Counted from the stretch's first letter, positions 42,042-52,247 are shown. The stretch: 64,000 bases of DNA from HK1 sp965215295 (GCA_965215295.1 OZ244045.1:2108001-2172000); one strand, 5' to 3'. Translations and numbers: made by a program. The notes: generated by a model not told the origin, from the sequence alone.

Positions 42042-43964
42042 TCAGCCCGGCCGCGGAGGAGCCGGGGCGTCGCCGCTCGCCGCCGCCCTCAGCGTAGGTT
42101 GCTCCGGCGCCGCCGGCCGGGACGTGTCGTCGAGGTGGACGTCGACCACTTCGCGGGCCAGCGGCGCCGCCGCCGTGCTTCCGCTTCCACCGTGCTCGAC
42201 CACCACGGCGACGGCGATCCGCGGCTCCGCGACCGGAGCGAACGCGATGAAGAGTCCATGGTCGTGCAGCTTCTTGTCGAGCTTCTCCGGGTCGTATTCC
42301 TCGTGCTGGCCGACGCTGAACACTTGCGCGGTTCCGGTCTTGCCCGCCATCCGGTATGCGATTCCGTCATTGATTCCTCGCGCGGTGCCTCGCGGGCCGT
42401 GCACGACTCCGGTCATCGCCTCGACAATCCGCTGCCAATTGGAAGCGTCGAGCGACTCGATGGTCGCAATGGTGTCGGGCCTGGTCTCCTCGATGTCGCC
42501 GCTCTCGGGGTCCATCGTCCGGTCGACGATCCTGGGACGCAATCGCGCGCCACGCGCCGCGATGGCGGCGGTAGCCGATGCGAGCTGGAGCGGCGTCGCC
42601 AGCATGTAGCCCTGTCCGATTCCGGTGTTGAGGGTCTCACCGGGATACCACGGCTCACCTCGCGCAGTGCGTTTCCAGGTGCGCGACGGCATCAGCCCGC
42701 GGCTCTCGCCCCCGAGCCTTATGCCGGTACGCTCACCGAAGCCGAAACGCGACAGGTGCCGATGCATCCGGTCGATGCCGAGCGCAAGCGCGAGTTTGTA
42801 GAAATACACGTCACAGGACTGCGCGATTGCACCGTGCAGTCCGATTCGGCCGTGTCCCTCCTTTCGCCAGTCACGGAACTTGCGTTTGCCACGCGGCAAC
42901 CTGAACCAGCCGGGACACCACACCTCTTGCCGCACATGGTCGACGCCGCCTTCGAGTCCGGCGAATCCCAGGAACGGCTTGATCGTGGAGCCGGGAGGGT
43001 ACTGCCCGTTGAGTGCGCGATTGAACAGCGGGCGATCGGGGGAGCGCTGCAGGCTTCTGTATGTTTCGAGATCGATCCCGTGCACGAACAGGTTGGGATC
43101 GAACCCCGGCGCGCTCGCCATGGCGAGCACCGCACCCGTCCCCGGATCGATTGCCACGATCGCGCCATTTTCATCGCCGAGGGCCGATTCGGCGGTCCGC
43201 TGCAAACCGGCGTCCATCGTGAGGAACAGGTTCTTCCCGGGCACCGGGTCATGGCGCTCCAGCACACGCAGAATACGCCCCTGGGCATTGGTCTCCACAC
43301 GCTGGTAGCCCACTTTGCCGTGCAGCCGGTCCTCGTGGGAGGCTTCGACGCCCGTCTTGCCGATGTGGGACGTTCCGCGGTAGCCGGCCTGATCGATACG
43401 TTCGAGGTCGCGCTTGTTGATGCGGCCGACATAGCCGACGAGATGGACGCCGAGTTCGCCGAGCGGGTAGTCCCGGATCAACCGTGCGCCGATATCGACT
43501 CCGGGGAACCGGTGCCGGTTGACCGCGAACCTGGCGACCTCCCGGTCATCCAGCCGCAGGCGCAGAGGAACCCTCTCGAAACCACGCTTGCGGGCAAGGG
43601 CGACCCGGAATGCATCTTCATCCGCATCGGTGATTTCGATGATCTCGCGCAGGTCCGCGATCAGCGTGTCAAGGTCTTCGACCAGCTCGGGGACGATCTC
43701 GAGGCTGTATGCGGGCAGGTTCTGCGCCAGGATCTCGCCCTGGCGATCGAAGATGAGCCCTCGGGTGGGCGCGATCGGGACGGTCCTGATGCGATTGTTC
43801 TCCGACAGCGTGGTGAAGTGCTGATACTTGAAGATCTGCAGATGGACGAGCCGCCCGACGAGTACGAGGGTGAGCGCTCCGACAACGATCGCCGCGAACA
43901 AGGCGCGCATCGAGAACAAGCGCGACTCGCGGGATGAATCGGTGATTGTGAGGTGCGGCACCAT
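42042..43964 (-). CDS. mrdA: Penicillin-binding protein 2
   Basis: The D,D-transpeptidase of cell elongation. One membrane helix (SMRALFAAIVVGALTLVLVG) anchors the protein. A pedestal domain follows (RTVPIAPTRGLIFDRQGEIL), then the transpeptidase domain with active-site motifs STIK (in PPGSTIKPF), SCD (in IAQSCDVYFYKL) and KTGTAQ. 640 residues, with a Pro/Ala-rich tail beyond the domain. It is transcribed with mreBCD upstream and rodA downstream. Confidence 0.97.
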   Translation of the reverse strand: MVPHLTITDSSRESRLFSMRALFAAIVVGALTLVLVGRLVHLQIFKYQHFTTLSENNRIRTVPIAPTRGLIFDRQGEILAQNLPAYSLEIVPELVEDLDTLIADLREIIEITDADEDAFRVALARKRGFERVPLRLRLDDREVARFAVNRHRFPGVDIGARLIRDYPLGELGVHLVGYVGRINKRDLERIDQAGYRGTSHIGKTGVEASHEDRLHGKVGYQRVETNAQGRILRVLERHDPVPGKNLFLTMDAGLQRTAESALGDENGAIVAIDPGTGAVLAMASAPGFDPNLFVHGIDLETYRSLQRSPDRPLFNRALNGQYPPGSTIKPFLGFAGLEGGVDHVRQEVWCPGWFRLPRGKRKFRDWRKEGHGRIGLHGAIAQSCDVYFYKLALALGIDRMHRHLSRFGFGERTGIRLGGESRGLMPSRTWKRTARGEPWYPGETLNTGIGQGYMLATPLQLASATAAIAARGARLRPRIVDRTMDPESGDIEETRPDTIATIESLDASNWQRIVEAMTGVVHGPRGTARGINDGIAYRMAGKTGTAQVFSVGQHEEYDPEKLDKKLHDHGLFIAFAPVAEPRIAVAVVVEHGGSGSTAAAPLAREVVDVHLDDTSRPAAPEQPTLRAAASGDAPAPPRPG

Positions 43965-44036
43965 CGCCGGTCGGGGATCTGATGCGGTACCGGATGTCGG
44001 CGGGCGCGGTGAGACGGTTCGGCGGCGCCGGGTGCG

Positions 44037-44537
44037 TCACACGACGGCGTACCGGCGCCTGACGACTCGCAGGACAACGAATACCCATGGCCACAGCAGC
44101 GCGCTGAGCAACGGAGAGGTCCAGTACGCCGGGGCCTCGACCGGCAGGCCACGAATGCCGTTGCTCCAGAGGACGAGCGCCTGGTAGAGGAAGACCAGGG
44201 CGAAGACGGTGACTGCCTGTCGCCATAGCGGCAGCACCCGTACGCTGCGATGGGTGCGATGTGCGATGTAGGCGACAACGCTCAGCCCCAGGGCGTGCTG
44301 GCCGAGCAGCGTCCCGGTCATGACGTCGAGAAGCAATCCGACGGTCCAGCCGACCACGACACCGACTCGTTCCGGCGCGGCTATGCACCAGTAGACGAGC
44401 GCCAGAGCCACCCATGCGGGACGCCAACCGGCTACCGCCTCCGGCATCGGAAGCGCCGTCAGCAACAAGGTCACCACGAACGAGGCCGGGATGACCCAGC
44501 GACCCTGGTGGAGCTGGAGGGCCCTCTCGATCACCAT
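44037..44537 (-). CDS. mreD: Rod shape-determining protein MreD
   Basis: A small integral membrane protein of the elongation complex that bridges MreC and the peptidoglycan enzymes. Five or so hydrophobic helices in 166 residues, for example WVIPASFVVTLLLTALPMPE, with the conserved GLLLDVMTGTLLGQHALG. The start overlaps the end of mreC by seven bases. Confidence 0.93.
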   Translation of the reverse strand: MVIERALQLHQGRWVIPASFVVTLLLTALPMPEAVAGWRPAWVALALVYWCIAAPERVGVVVGWTVGLLLDVMTGTLLGQHALGLSVVAYIAHRTHRSVRVLPLWRQAVTVFALVFLYQALVLWSNGIRGLPVEAPAYWTSPLLSALLWPWVFVVLRVVRRRYAVV

Positions 44538-45394
44538 CTCCTCCAGCGCGCGTATTCCTCCAGGGACGGGCTCTCGTCGATTTCCGGAGCCGCGCGGACG
44601 AGGAGCACCTCTCGGGTTCGTTCGAGCATCGCGCTCGGCTCCACGTACACCTCGACGAACGGCTGACCTCGATCCCGCCGTATCTCGACCACTTTCCCGA
44701 CCGGATAACCCGGCGGAAACCGGCGGCCGAGCCCGGAGGTGACGATCCGGTCGTCGATTCGAACATCGGCGTTGTGCGGAACGTACGAGAGCGTCAACAG
44801 ATTGGGCGGACCGGTGCCGAGTGCGACCGCTCGCAAACCGGTGCGATGAACCTGCACCGGAAGTGCGTGGCTCTGATCGGTAATCAGCAACGCGTTCGAG
44901 GCAAACGGGCCGACGTGGACGACCTGTCCCATGACGCCATTGGAGTCGAGCAGGACCTGGCCGGGCGAAACACCGTCCCGCGCGCCCTTGTCGAGAACGA
45001 TTCGCCGGCTGAACGGATCCATGTCGACCGAGATCAGCTCCGCCATGAGCACTTGCTCGGCAACCCTCTCGGAGCTGCCGAGCAGACTGCGAAGCCGGCG
45101 GTTCTCGGCTTCGAGCGCGCCGAGCTTTCCCAGCCGGGCACGTGTCCGAAGCCGCTCTTCACGCAGCCGGGCGTTCTCGGCCAGTATCGTGCGCCTCGTG
45201 GACAACTGTTCGGAGAGCCACTCGCCGGTACGGAGTGGAAGGTGGACTGCAAGCTGAAGCGGATAAAGCGCCGTCGAAAGCAGGCCGCGTACCGACTCCA
45301 GATGATTCGCGCGATGATCGAAGCTCATCAGCACAATCGACGCAACGGCCGCGACCACAACACGAATCAATGCTGAAGGCCGGCCCGCGAACAA
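44531..45394 (-). CDS. mreC: Cell shape-determining protein MreC
   Basis: A bitopic inner-membrane protein that organises PBP2-RodA along MreB. The N-terminal anchor is ALIRVVVAAVASIVLMSF. A coiled coil spans about 63-100 (ILAENARLREERLRTRARLG). The periplasmic beta-domains contain VDMDPFSRRIVLDKGARDGV and VTSGLGRRFPPGYPVG. 287 residues. The frame opens with TTG at 45394; no ATG is available before the anchor. Confidence 0.95.
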   Translation of the reverse strand: MFAGRPSALIRVVVAAVASIVLMSFDHRANHLESVRGLLSTALYPLQLAVHLPLRTGEWLSEQLSTRRTILAENARLREERLRTRARLGKLGALEAENRRLRSLLGSSERVAEQVLMAELISVDMDPFSRRIVLDKGARDGVSPGQVLLDSNGVMGQVVHVGPFASNALLITDQSHALPVQVHRTGLRAVALGTGPPNLLTLSYVPHNADVRIDDRIVTSGLGRRFPPGYPVGKVVEIRRDRGQPFVEVYVEPSAMLERTREVLLVRAAPEIDESPSLEEYARWRRW

Positions 45395-45460
45395 TGGCGC
45401 TATCGATGCGATGACCCGCCTCCGAGCGGTCGAACCGAGTGCTCGCGCATTCCCGTCACG

Positions 45461-46507
45461 TCACTCGGTCGTGAAGATGTCGATGATTTTCTCGTCGACC
45501 ATTTCGAGCGCCCGCCCGCCTCCGCGAGCAACACAAGTGAGAGGATCGTCGGCGATGATCACGGGGATGCCCGTCTCTTCCATCAACAGTCGATCGAGGT
45601 CCTTGAGCAAGGCGCCGCCCCCCGTGAGCACCATGCCGCGTTCCGCGACATCGGAGCCGAGGTCGGGCGGTGTCCGTTCCAGTGCGGCCTTGACCGCGCT
45701 CACGATGCCCGCCAGCGCGTCCTGCAGCGAATCGAGGATCTCGTTGCTGTTGAGCACGAAGCTGCGCGGAACTCCCTCCGCCAGGTTCCGGCCCCGCACC
45801 TCGATCTCCCTGACCTCGTTGGCGGGATAGGCGGAACCGATCTGGTGCTTGATGTGCTCCGCCGTCGCCTCTCCGATCACGGTCCCGTAGTTGCGCCGGA
45901 CGTAGCTGATCACCGACTCGTCGAAGCGGTCGCCACCGATTCGAACCGACTCGGAATAGACGATCCCGTTGAGCGAGATCACGGCCACCTCGGTGGTACC
46001 GCCACCCACGTCCAGCACCATCGTGCCGCGGGCTTCGCTCACCGGCATGCCGGCGCCGAGTGCGGCCGCCATCGGCTCTTCGATGAGGAACACCTCGCGC
46101 GCTCCCGCCCCCGAAGCGGATTCGCGGATCGCACGGCGTTCGACCTGGGTGGACCCGCAAGGGACGCAGACCAGTACCCTCGGGCTTGGCCGCAGGAACC
46201 TGTTCTTGTGCGCCATGTGGATGAAGTGCTGCAACATCTTCTCGGTGACGGTGAAGTCGGCGATCACGCCGTCCTTCAGCGGCCGAACTGCCTGGATGCT
46301 GCCTGGTGTGCGTCCGAGCATGCCCTTCGCGGCCCTGCCGACCGCGATGATGCTCTTGCCGCTGCCATGGTCGTGCCCCTGCCGGATGGCCACGACGGAC
46401 GGCTCGTTGAGCACGATACCCGCTCCACGGGCGTACACCAGCGTGTTGGCAGTACCGAGATCGATCGAGAGGTCATTGGAGAACAGACCCCTGAGGCGCT
46501 TGAACAT
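45461..46507 (-). CDS. mreB: Actin-like rod shape protein MreB
   Basis: An actin homologue forming membrane-bound filaments that steer lateral wall synthesis. Nucleotide-binding motifs are DLGTANTLVY (phosphate 1), VLDVGGGTTEVAVISLNG (phosphate 2) and the adenosine motif VLTGGGALLKDLDR. The N-terminal MFKRLRGLF is an amphipathic membrane anchor. 348 residues. It is the first gene of the cluster and divergent from gatC. Confidence 0.98.
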   Translation of the reverse strand: MFKRLRGLFSNDLSIDLGTANTLVYARGAGIVLNEPSVVAIRQGHDHGSGKSIIAVGRAAKGMLGRTPGSIQAVRPLKDGVIADFTVTEKMLQHFIHMAHKNRFLRPSPRVLVCVPCGSTQVERRAIRESASGAGAREVFLIEEPMAAALGAGMPVSEARGTMVLDVGGGTTEVAVISLNGIVYSESVRIGGDRFDESVISYVRRNYGTVIGEATAEHIKHQIGSAYPANEVREIEVRGRNLAEGVPRSFVLNSNEILDSLQDALAGIVSAVKAALERTPPDLGSDVAERGMVLTGGGALLKDLDRLLMEETGIPVIIADDPLTCVARGGGRALEMVDEKIIDIFTTE

Positions 46508-46727
46508 GAACGATCCGATTCCCCGAGCCGGTTACCAGCGGTGAAGGATGCCTACTATAATCAGGCTTCCGCTCTTCCCCAGGGGCAGAGGCCGGATACC
46601 GCGCTCGACGGCGATCCGGCGGATCTCGAAGCGCCTTTGGAACAAGCGCTCGGACTGTAGCAGGAACGACCGGACACCATCAAGCAATCTAATCGGTTAA
46701 GCCGCATTCTTGAGATTTGACGATAAG
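46508..46727. promoter_or_regulatory. Divergent mreB/gatC promoter region
   Basis: 220 bases between divergent core operons. The string TACTATAATCAGG near 46553 reads as TATAAT on the plus strand and TATAGT on the minus strand, so it could serve as a -10 box either way; the minus reading fits mreB, about 45 bases upstream. No strong -35 box was found for either. For gatC, an AT-rich stretch (46690-46727) precedes the ATG. Confidence 0.4.
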
Positions 46728-47015
46728 ATGCCGATCGAATCCGCAAGCGTTCTGAACATCGCCCACCTGGCGCGCCTGCATGTCCCGGAAGACGACGTTC
46801 AGCGGTATGTCGGCGAGCTGTCCGCGATTCTGAGGTTCATCGAGCAGATGAACGCGGTGGATACCGGTGGCGTGGAACCGATGGCGCACCCACTGGACAT
46901 GACCCAGCCGCTTCGCGCCGACGTCGTCACCGAGCCGGACCGGCGCGAGGAGTACCAGGCCATCGCCCCGGCGGTGCGCGACGGGCTCTACGTTGTCCCG
47001 AAGGTCATCGAGTAG
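46728..47015 (+). CDS. gatC: Glutamyl-tRNA(Gln) amidotransferase subunit C
   Basis: A small belt subunit that holds GatA and GatB together. The 95 residues include NIAHLARLHVPEDDVQRYVG at the start and the conserved tail RDGLYVVPKVIE. The ATG at 46728 is chosen over an in-frame upstream codon to give the family length. It starts the gatCAB operon, divergent from mreB as in Pseudomonas. Confidence 0.95.
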   Translation: MPIESASVLNIAHLARLHVPEDDVQRYVGELSAILRFIEQMNAVDTGGVEPMAHPLDMTQPLRADVVTEPDRREEYQAIAPAVRDGLYVVPKVIE

Positions 47016-47089
47016 CCGTCCGGGCACGACTCGCGTACGCCGGACTTCCACGAGCGCAACCCGCCTCACCGGCCCATCGGCTCAGGACC

Positions 47090-48565
47090 ATGCACACGCT
47101 GTCCGTTTCCGCCCTCGGCGACGCCCTCCGGCGAAAGGAGTTTTCGAGTGTGGAGCTCACGACGCACTTCCTCGATCGAATCGCGGCCCACGACCCGGAA
47201 CTGAACTCTTTCATCACCGTCACCCGCGACATCGCCCTGGCCGACGCGGCCCGGGCGGATGAACGGCGGCGCGCTGGCGAAGACCATCCGTTGCTCGGAA
47301 TCCCCATTGCGCACAAGGACATCTTCTGCACGCGCGGCGTGCGGACATCGTGCGGTTCCAGGATGCTGGACACCTTCATCGCACCGTACGATGCGACCGT
47401 GGTCGAGCGATTTCGCGCCCGCGGAACGGTACTGCTCGGAAAGACGAACATGGACGAATTCGCAATGGGTTCGTCCAACCAGACGAGCTGGTATGGCCCG
47501 GTTCGCAACCCGTGGGATTCGAGCCGCGTGCCCGGCGGATCTTCCGGCGGGTCCGCCGCCGCCGTCGCCGCCGGCCTGGCGCCCGTCGCCACGGGCACCG
47601 AGACCGGAGGCTCCATTCGTCAACCGGCCGCCCTCACCGGGTTGACCGGGCTGAAGCCGACCTACGGCCGCGTCTCGAGATTCGGCATGGTGGCGTTCGC
47701 ATCGAGTCTCGATCAGGCCGGGCTGCTGGCCCGGAGCGCCGAAGACATCGCCCTGACGTTCGGTGCGATGGCCGGACACGATCCGAACGATTCCACTTCG
47801 GCGGACCAGCCGGTGGCGGACTATCCGGCCGCACTCGGGTCCGACCTGTCACCGCTGCGCATCGGAATCGCAAAGGAGCACTTCAATGACGGGCTCGACC
47901 CGGAGGTCGGGAGCCTCGTCGAACAGGCGATCGCCGAACTCGAGCGACTCGGTGCGACGCTCGTGGACGTGTCGCTGCCGAACAGCGCCCTATCCATCCC
48001 CGTGTACTATGTCGTCGCACCCGCCGAAGCGTCATCCAACCTCTCCCGATACGACGGCGTACGCTTCGGCCACCGTGCATCGTGTCCGGTCGACGTGGAA
48101 GACCTGTACAAGCGCAGTCGCAGCGAAGGGTTCGGCAGCGAAGTCAAGCGCCGAATCATGATCGGCACATACGTACTGTCGGCCGGCTATTACGACGCAT
48201 ACTACTTGAAGGCACAGCGGTTGCGCCGCGTCATCAGCGCCGACTTCGCGCGAGCTTTCCGGCAGGTCGACCTCATTGTGGGGCCGACGTCTCCGTTCAC
48301 CGCGTTCCCGCTCGGAGAGAAGATGGACGATCCCGTTGCGATGTACCTGTGCGACGTGTACACCGGCGGCATCAATCTGGCAGGTCTTCCCGCGCTGTCC
48401 GCGCCGGCCGGATTTGCACGAGGCCTCCCGGTCGGACTGCACCTGATGGGGCCTCCCTTCCGTGAAGACCTGCTGCTCTCGGTCGCCCACAAGTACCAAC
48501 AGGCCACCGGCTGGCACCTCGAACGCCCATCCCGGTTCAGCCAGGACCTGTCCGATGCCAGATGA
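47090..48565 (+). CDS. gatA: Glutamyl-tRNA(Gln) amidotransferase subunit A
   Basis: The amidase subunit that releases ammonia from glutamine. The Ser-cisSer-Lys triad is visible: Lys in GIPIAHKDIFCTRG, Ser in VPGGSSGGSAAAVAAG, and the nucleophile in TGGSIRQPAALTG. 491 residues, full length. It lies 74 bases after gatC. Confidence 0.97.
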   Translation: MHTLSVSALGDALRRKEFSSVELTTHFLDRIAAHDPELNSFITVTRDIALADAARADERRRAGEDHPLLGIPIAHKDIFCTRGVRTSCGSRMLDTFIAPYDATVVERFRARGTVLLGKTNMDEFAMGSSNQTSWYGPVRNPWDSSRVPGGSSGGSAAAVAAGLAPVATGTETGGSIRQPAALTGLTGLKPTYGRVSRFGMVAFASSLDQAGLLARSAEDIALTFGAMAGHDPNDSTSADQPVADYPAALGSDLSPLRIGIAKEHFNDGLDPEVGSLVEQAIAELERLGATLVDVSLPNSALSIPVYYVVAPAEASSNLSRYDGVRFGHRASCPVDVEDLYKRSRSEGFGSEVKRRIMIGTYVLSAGYYDAYYLKAQRLRRVISADFARAFRQVDLIVGPTSPFTAFPLGEKMDDPVAMYLCDVYTGGINLAGLPALSAPAGFARGLPVGLHLMGPPFREDLLLSVAHKYQQATGWHLERPSRFSQDLSDAR

Positions 48566-48679
48566 ACCGGTCCGGCCACCGTTCTTCTCCCAGTGGTCCG
48601 TCCGAATCCCGATCGCCCGCCAATGACCGACCGGCATGTCACGGACAACCGACAACCCCGACGATCAGGAAGCTCGAAG

Positions 48680-50107
48680 ATGACTTGGGAAGCCGTAGTG
48701 GGCCTTGAGGTTCACGCGCAACTCGCGACCCGGAGCAAACTTTTTTCTGGCGCCTCCACCAGTACGGGCGCCGAGCCGAACCGACAGGCCTGCGCCATCG
48801 ACCTGGGGTTGCCCGGCGTGTTGCCGGTACTGAACAAGGACGTGTTGCGCATGGCGATCATGTTCGGGCTGGCCACCAACGCCACCATCGCACGTCGTTC
48901 GATATTTGCACGCAAGAACTACTTCTATCCCGATCTTCCCAAGGGGTACCAGATCAGCCAATACGAGCTTCCCGTTGTCGAGCACGGCAAGGTCGAAATC
49001 GCTCTCGAAGACGGATCCACCAGGCGGATAGGCATCACCCGCGCCCATCTCGAGGAAGACGCCGGAAAGTCCACCCATGGCGCCTACCCCGAAGAGACCG
49101 GGCTGGACTTGAACCGCGCTGGAGTCCCGTTGCTCGAAATCGTATCGGATCCCGACTTGCGCTCTCCCGCTGAAGCCATCGCGTACATGCGCACGATTCA
49201 TTCCCTTGTCCGTTATCTGGGAATCTGCGACGGCAACATGGAGGAAGGGTCCTTTCGATGTGACGCCAACGTATCCGTCAGACGAGCCGGGGACACGGCT
49301 CTGGGCACTCGCACGGAGATCAAGAACCTGAACTCATTTCGCTTCGTCGGCCGTGCCATAGCATACGAAATCTCGCGCCAGACCGAGGTGCTGCGCAACA
49401 ACGATGCCGTAATGCAGGAAACCAGGCTGTACGACCCCGTTGCGGACGAGACGCGGGCCATGAGGGGCAAAGAAGAAGCAAACGACTACCGCTACTTTCC
49501 GGATCCGGATCTGCTGCCGGTCGAACTGAGCAGCGAATACATCGAACGTATCCGCGATACACTTCCCGAACTACCCGACGCAAAGATGGCGAGATTTCGT
49601 ACCCGATATGGACTCGGAGAAAGCCACGCCCGCAGGCTTGCCAGCAATCGAGACGTTGCCGAATATTATGAGGTCGTCGCCAGGGAGTCCGAACATCCGA
49701 CGATTGCCGCCAACTGGATCACCGGAGACCTCACCGCCGCATTGAGCCGCGAGGAGCTGGAAATCACTCAATGCCCCATCAAGCCAGGTGATCTCGCGGT
49801 CCTCATCGTTCGCATACTGGACGGAACACTCTCCACCAGGATGGCGAAAGAGGTATTCAAGGCTCTCTGGAGACGCGAGGGCCACCCGGATGCCATCATC
49901 AAGGAAAGAGGACTGGCTCAGATTACCGACCCGGGAACCATCGACAGCCTGGTCGAACAAGTACTGGACGCCCATCCGGATCAAGTTCGACAGTTTCGAG
50001 CGGGGAAAGAAAAGATCCTGACTTTCTTTATCGGCAAAATCATGAAAATGACGCATGGACAGGCAAATCCAGACCAAGTCAACCAAGCGCTACGTCGAAA
50101 ACTGTAA
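48680..50107 (+). CDS. gatB: Glutamyl-tRNA(Gln) amidotransferase subunit B
   Basis: The kinase and transferase subunit that activates Glu-tRNA(Gln) and amidates it. The catalytic cradle starts WEAVVGLEVHAQLATRSKLF and holds PDLPKGYQISQYELPVVEHG and NRAGVPLLEIVSDPD. The C-terminal YqeY-like tail domain ends NQALRRKL. The ATG at 48680 follows an AGGAAG site; an in-frame start upstream is not family sequence. GC content is visibly lower than in gatA, marking the shift into the ribosomal region. It is convergent with rplQ, 27 bases apart. Confidence 0.96.
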   Translation: MTWEAVVGLEVHAQLATRSKLFSGASTSTGAEPNRQACAIDLGLPGVLPVLNKDVLRMAIMFGLATNATIARRSIFARKNYFYPDLPKGYQISQYELPVVEHGKVEIALEDGSTRRIGITRAHLEEDAGKSTHGAYPEETGLDLNRAGVPLLEIVSDPDLRSPAEAIAYMRTIHSLVRYLGICDGNMEEGSFRCDANVSVRRAGDTALGTRTEIKNLNSFRFVGRAIAYEISRQTEVLRNNDAVMQETRLYDPVADETRAMRGKEEANDYRYFPDPDLLPVELSSEYIERIRDTLPELPDAKMARFRTRYGLGESHARRLASNRDVAEYYEVVARESEHPTIAANWITGDLTAALSREELEITQCPIKPGDLAVLIVRILDGTLSTRMAKEVFKALWRREGHPDAIIKERGLAQITDPGTIDSLVEQVLDAHPDQVRQFRAGKEKILTFFIGKIMKMTHGQANPDQVNQALRRKL

Positions 50108-50134
50108 TGCCTCCGGCTTCATCGTTCAGACAAA

Positions 50135-50518
50135 CTAGACACTCTCGACATCTTCGGAAACAGGTCGGTCGATCAGCTCCACGTAGGCCATCTGCGCTTT
50201 GTCACCCGCCCGATATCCACATTTGACAATCCGGACATATCCACCCGGTCGTGTCTTGTAGCGCGGTCCCAAATCCGTGAACAACTTGGAAACGCCCGAC
50301 CGATCCCGGAGTCGCGCAAAGACGATTCTCCGGTTGCAGACCGTGTCAACCTTCGCTCTGGTGATGAGCGGTTCTACCACGCGCCGCAATTCCTTGGCCT
50401 TGGGCAGCGTGGTCTTGATCAATTCGGCTTTCACCAATGATGCCGCCATGTTGCGAAACATCGCGTGATAGTGGCTACGGCTTCTGTTCAAATGACGGCC
50501 GGACTTCCTGTGTCGCAT
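50135..50518 (-). CDS. rplQ: 50S ribosomal protein L17
   Basis: It lies near the peptide exit tunnel of the large subunit. MRHRKSGRHLNRSRSHYHAM is the family start, and the ATG at 50518 gives 127 residues. It is the last gene of the alpha operon, 86 bases after rpoA, an unusually wide gap for this cluster. No terminator hairpin was found in the 27 bases before gatB. Confidence 0.97.
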   Translation of the reverse strand: MRHRKSGRHLNRSRSHYHAMFRNMAASLVKAELIKTTLPKAKELRRVVEPLITRAKVDTVCNRRIVFARLRDRSGVSKLFTDLGPRYKTRPGGYVRIVKCGYRAGDKAQMAYVELIDRPVSEDVESV

Positions 50519-50604
50519 CACACTCTCCCGATGTTCGGCATCGTATTGGGAATCGACCGAGATGCCCGGCCACCACTCGACTGCTTCAATCCGCACGCAG
50601 TGAA

Positions 50605-51600
50605 TTATCGATCTCGGCCTTGTCCGTAGAGTCCCGGTGGTGGCCAGTTGTCAATACTCATGCCAAGCGAAAGTCCCTTCAGTGCCAAGACGTTCTTGAT
50701 CTCCGTCAATGACTTCTTGCCGAGATTCGGCGTTTTCAGCAATTCCACTTCCGTACGTTGCAGCAAATCTCCGACGTAATAGATACTCTCCGCCTTCAGA
50801 CAGTTTGCCGACCTGACAGTAAGCTCCAGATCATCCACGGGGCACAGCAAGATCGGTTCCATTTCCGATTCCGCGTGCGCAGGTACAGCCTCCTGCCTGT
50901 CACTCAAATCGACAAAAACCGCCAGTTGCTCCTGCAGCAACCTGGCTGCTTGACGAACGGCATCCTCCGCCGCAATCGTCCCATTCGTCTCGATCTCCAC
51001 GACCAGTTTGTCCAAATCCGTACGCTGTTCCACCCTCGCCGAATCGACGACATACGATACACGGCGAATCGGACTGAAGGATGCATCGACGAACAGCTTG
51101 CTGATCGGCCTGTCTCCTTCCTCCGATATACGAGCCGCCGCCGGTTGGTATCCCCTGCCTTTCTCGACTTTCATCGCCATGTTCAGCTCACCTTCCTTCG
51201 TCAGGCGCGCGATGAAATGATCCGGATTCACAACCTCTACATCGTGATCCAATACGATATCACTCGCGTAAACCGTGCATGGACCCTTCTTGTTCAGCGT
51301 CAAGACCGATTCGTCACGTGCGTGCATACGCACATCCAGACCTTTCAAATTCAACAGTATCTCCGTAACGTCCTCCTGTACGCCTTCTATCGTCGTATAT
51401 TCATGAAGCGCGCCTTCGATTTCCACCTCGGTCACCGCACAGCCAGACATGGAAGAAAGAAGGACACGGCGCAGTGCATTGCCGAGCGTGTGGCCGAAGC
51501 CCCTGTCCAGAGGCTCAAGCGTGACTTTCGCGGTATTCTTCCCGATCTCCCGGACGTCCACGATGTTGGGCTTCAGGAGTTGAGTGGCTGTCGACTGCAT
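50605..51600 (-). CDS. rpoA: RNA polymerase alpha subunit
   Basis: It forms the dimer on which RNA polymerase assembles. The N-terminal assembly domain (about 1-235) includes TLEPLDRGFGHTLGNALRRV. After a flexible linker, the C-terminal domain (about 250-331) binds UP elements and activators; its helix is VGDLLQRTEVELLKTPNLGK, followed by KSLTEIKNVLALKGLSLGM. 331 residues. It lies between rpsD and rplQ. Confidence 0.98.
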   Translation of the reverse strand: MQSTATQLLKPNIVDVREIGKNTAKVTLEPLDRGFGHTLGNALRRVLLSSMSGCAVTEVEIEGALHEYTTIEGVQEDVTEILLNLKGLDVRMHARDESVLTLNKKGPCTVYASDIVLDHDVEVVNPDHFIARLTKEGELNMAMKVEKGRGYQPAAARISEEGDRPISKLFVDASFSPIRRVSYVVDSARVEQRTDLDKLVVEIETNGTIAAEDAVRQAARLLQEQLAVFVDLSDRQEAVPAHAESEMEPILLCPVDDLELTVRSANCLKAESIYYVGDLLQRTEVELLKTPNLGKKSLTEIKNVLALKGLSLGMSIDNWPPPGLYGQGRDR

Positions 51601-51623
51601 GAATTTATCTCCGTGCGTCAGAA

Positions 51624-52247
51624 CTACTTCGAATACAGTTCAACTACGAGCTGCTCGTTGACGTCGGAAGGGAGCTCGTCGCGTTCGGGAAGCGCCTTCA
51701 GGGTTCCTTCCATCTTGGAGGTATCCACTTCCACCCACCCAGGAAAGCCGTACTGATCCGCAAGTGCAAGCGAGTCCTGGATCCGCTGCTGCTTGCGTGC
51801 CTTGTCTCGAACTGTCACGACATCCGAACTGTCCACTTGGTAGGATGGGATATCCACACATCGACCATTGACCATGATTGCCCTGTGGTTCACCAACTGA
51901 CGACATTCCGCACGTGTCACCCCAAAGCCCATTCTGTACACGACATTGTCCAATCTGCCTTCGAGAAGACGGAGGAGGTTCTCTCCCGTTGCTCCCTTCT
52001 GCTTTGCTGCTTTCTTGTAGTAATTGTGGAACTGCCGCTCCAATACGCCATACAGCCTTCGCAATTTCTGCTTTTCCCTTAGCTGCAATGCGTAATCGGA
52101 CAGCCTGCGCTGCCGCCTCGCACTATGCTGCCCTGGCGGTGTATCCAGTTTGCATTTCGAATCCAGCGAACGAGTGCGACCGGTGAGCAAAAGGTCCATC
52201 CCTTCACGCCGGCTAAGACGGCACCGAGGTCCTGTATATCTCGCCAT
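51624..52247 (-). CDS. rpsD: 30S ribosomal protein S4
   Basis: A primary 16S rRNA-binding protein; in E. coli it represses its own operon. 207 residues, from MARYTGPRCRLSRREGMDL to the end VEVDTSKMEGTLKALPERDE and beyond. The S4 domain contains RLDNVVYRMGFGVTRAECRQ. It lies 21 bases after rpsK. Confidence 0.98.
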   Translation of the reverse strand: MARYTGPRCRLSRREGMDLLLTGRTRSLDSKCKLDTPPGQHSARRQRRLSDYALQLREKQKLRRLYGVLERQFHNYYKKAAKQKGATGENLLRLLEGRLDNVVYRMGFGVTRAECRQLVNHRAIMVNGRCVDIPSYQVDSSDVVTVRDKARKQQRIQDSLALADQYGFPGWVEVDTSKMEGTLKALPERDELPSDVNEQLVVELYSK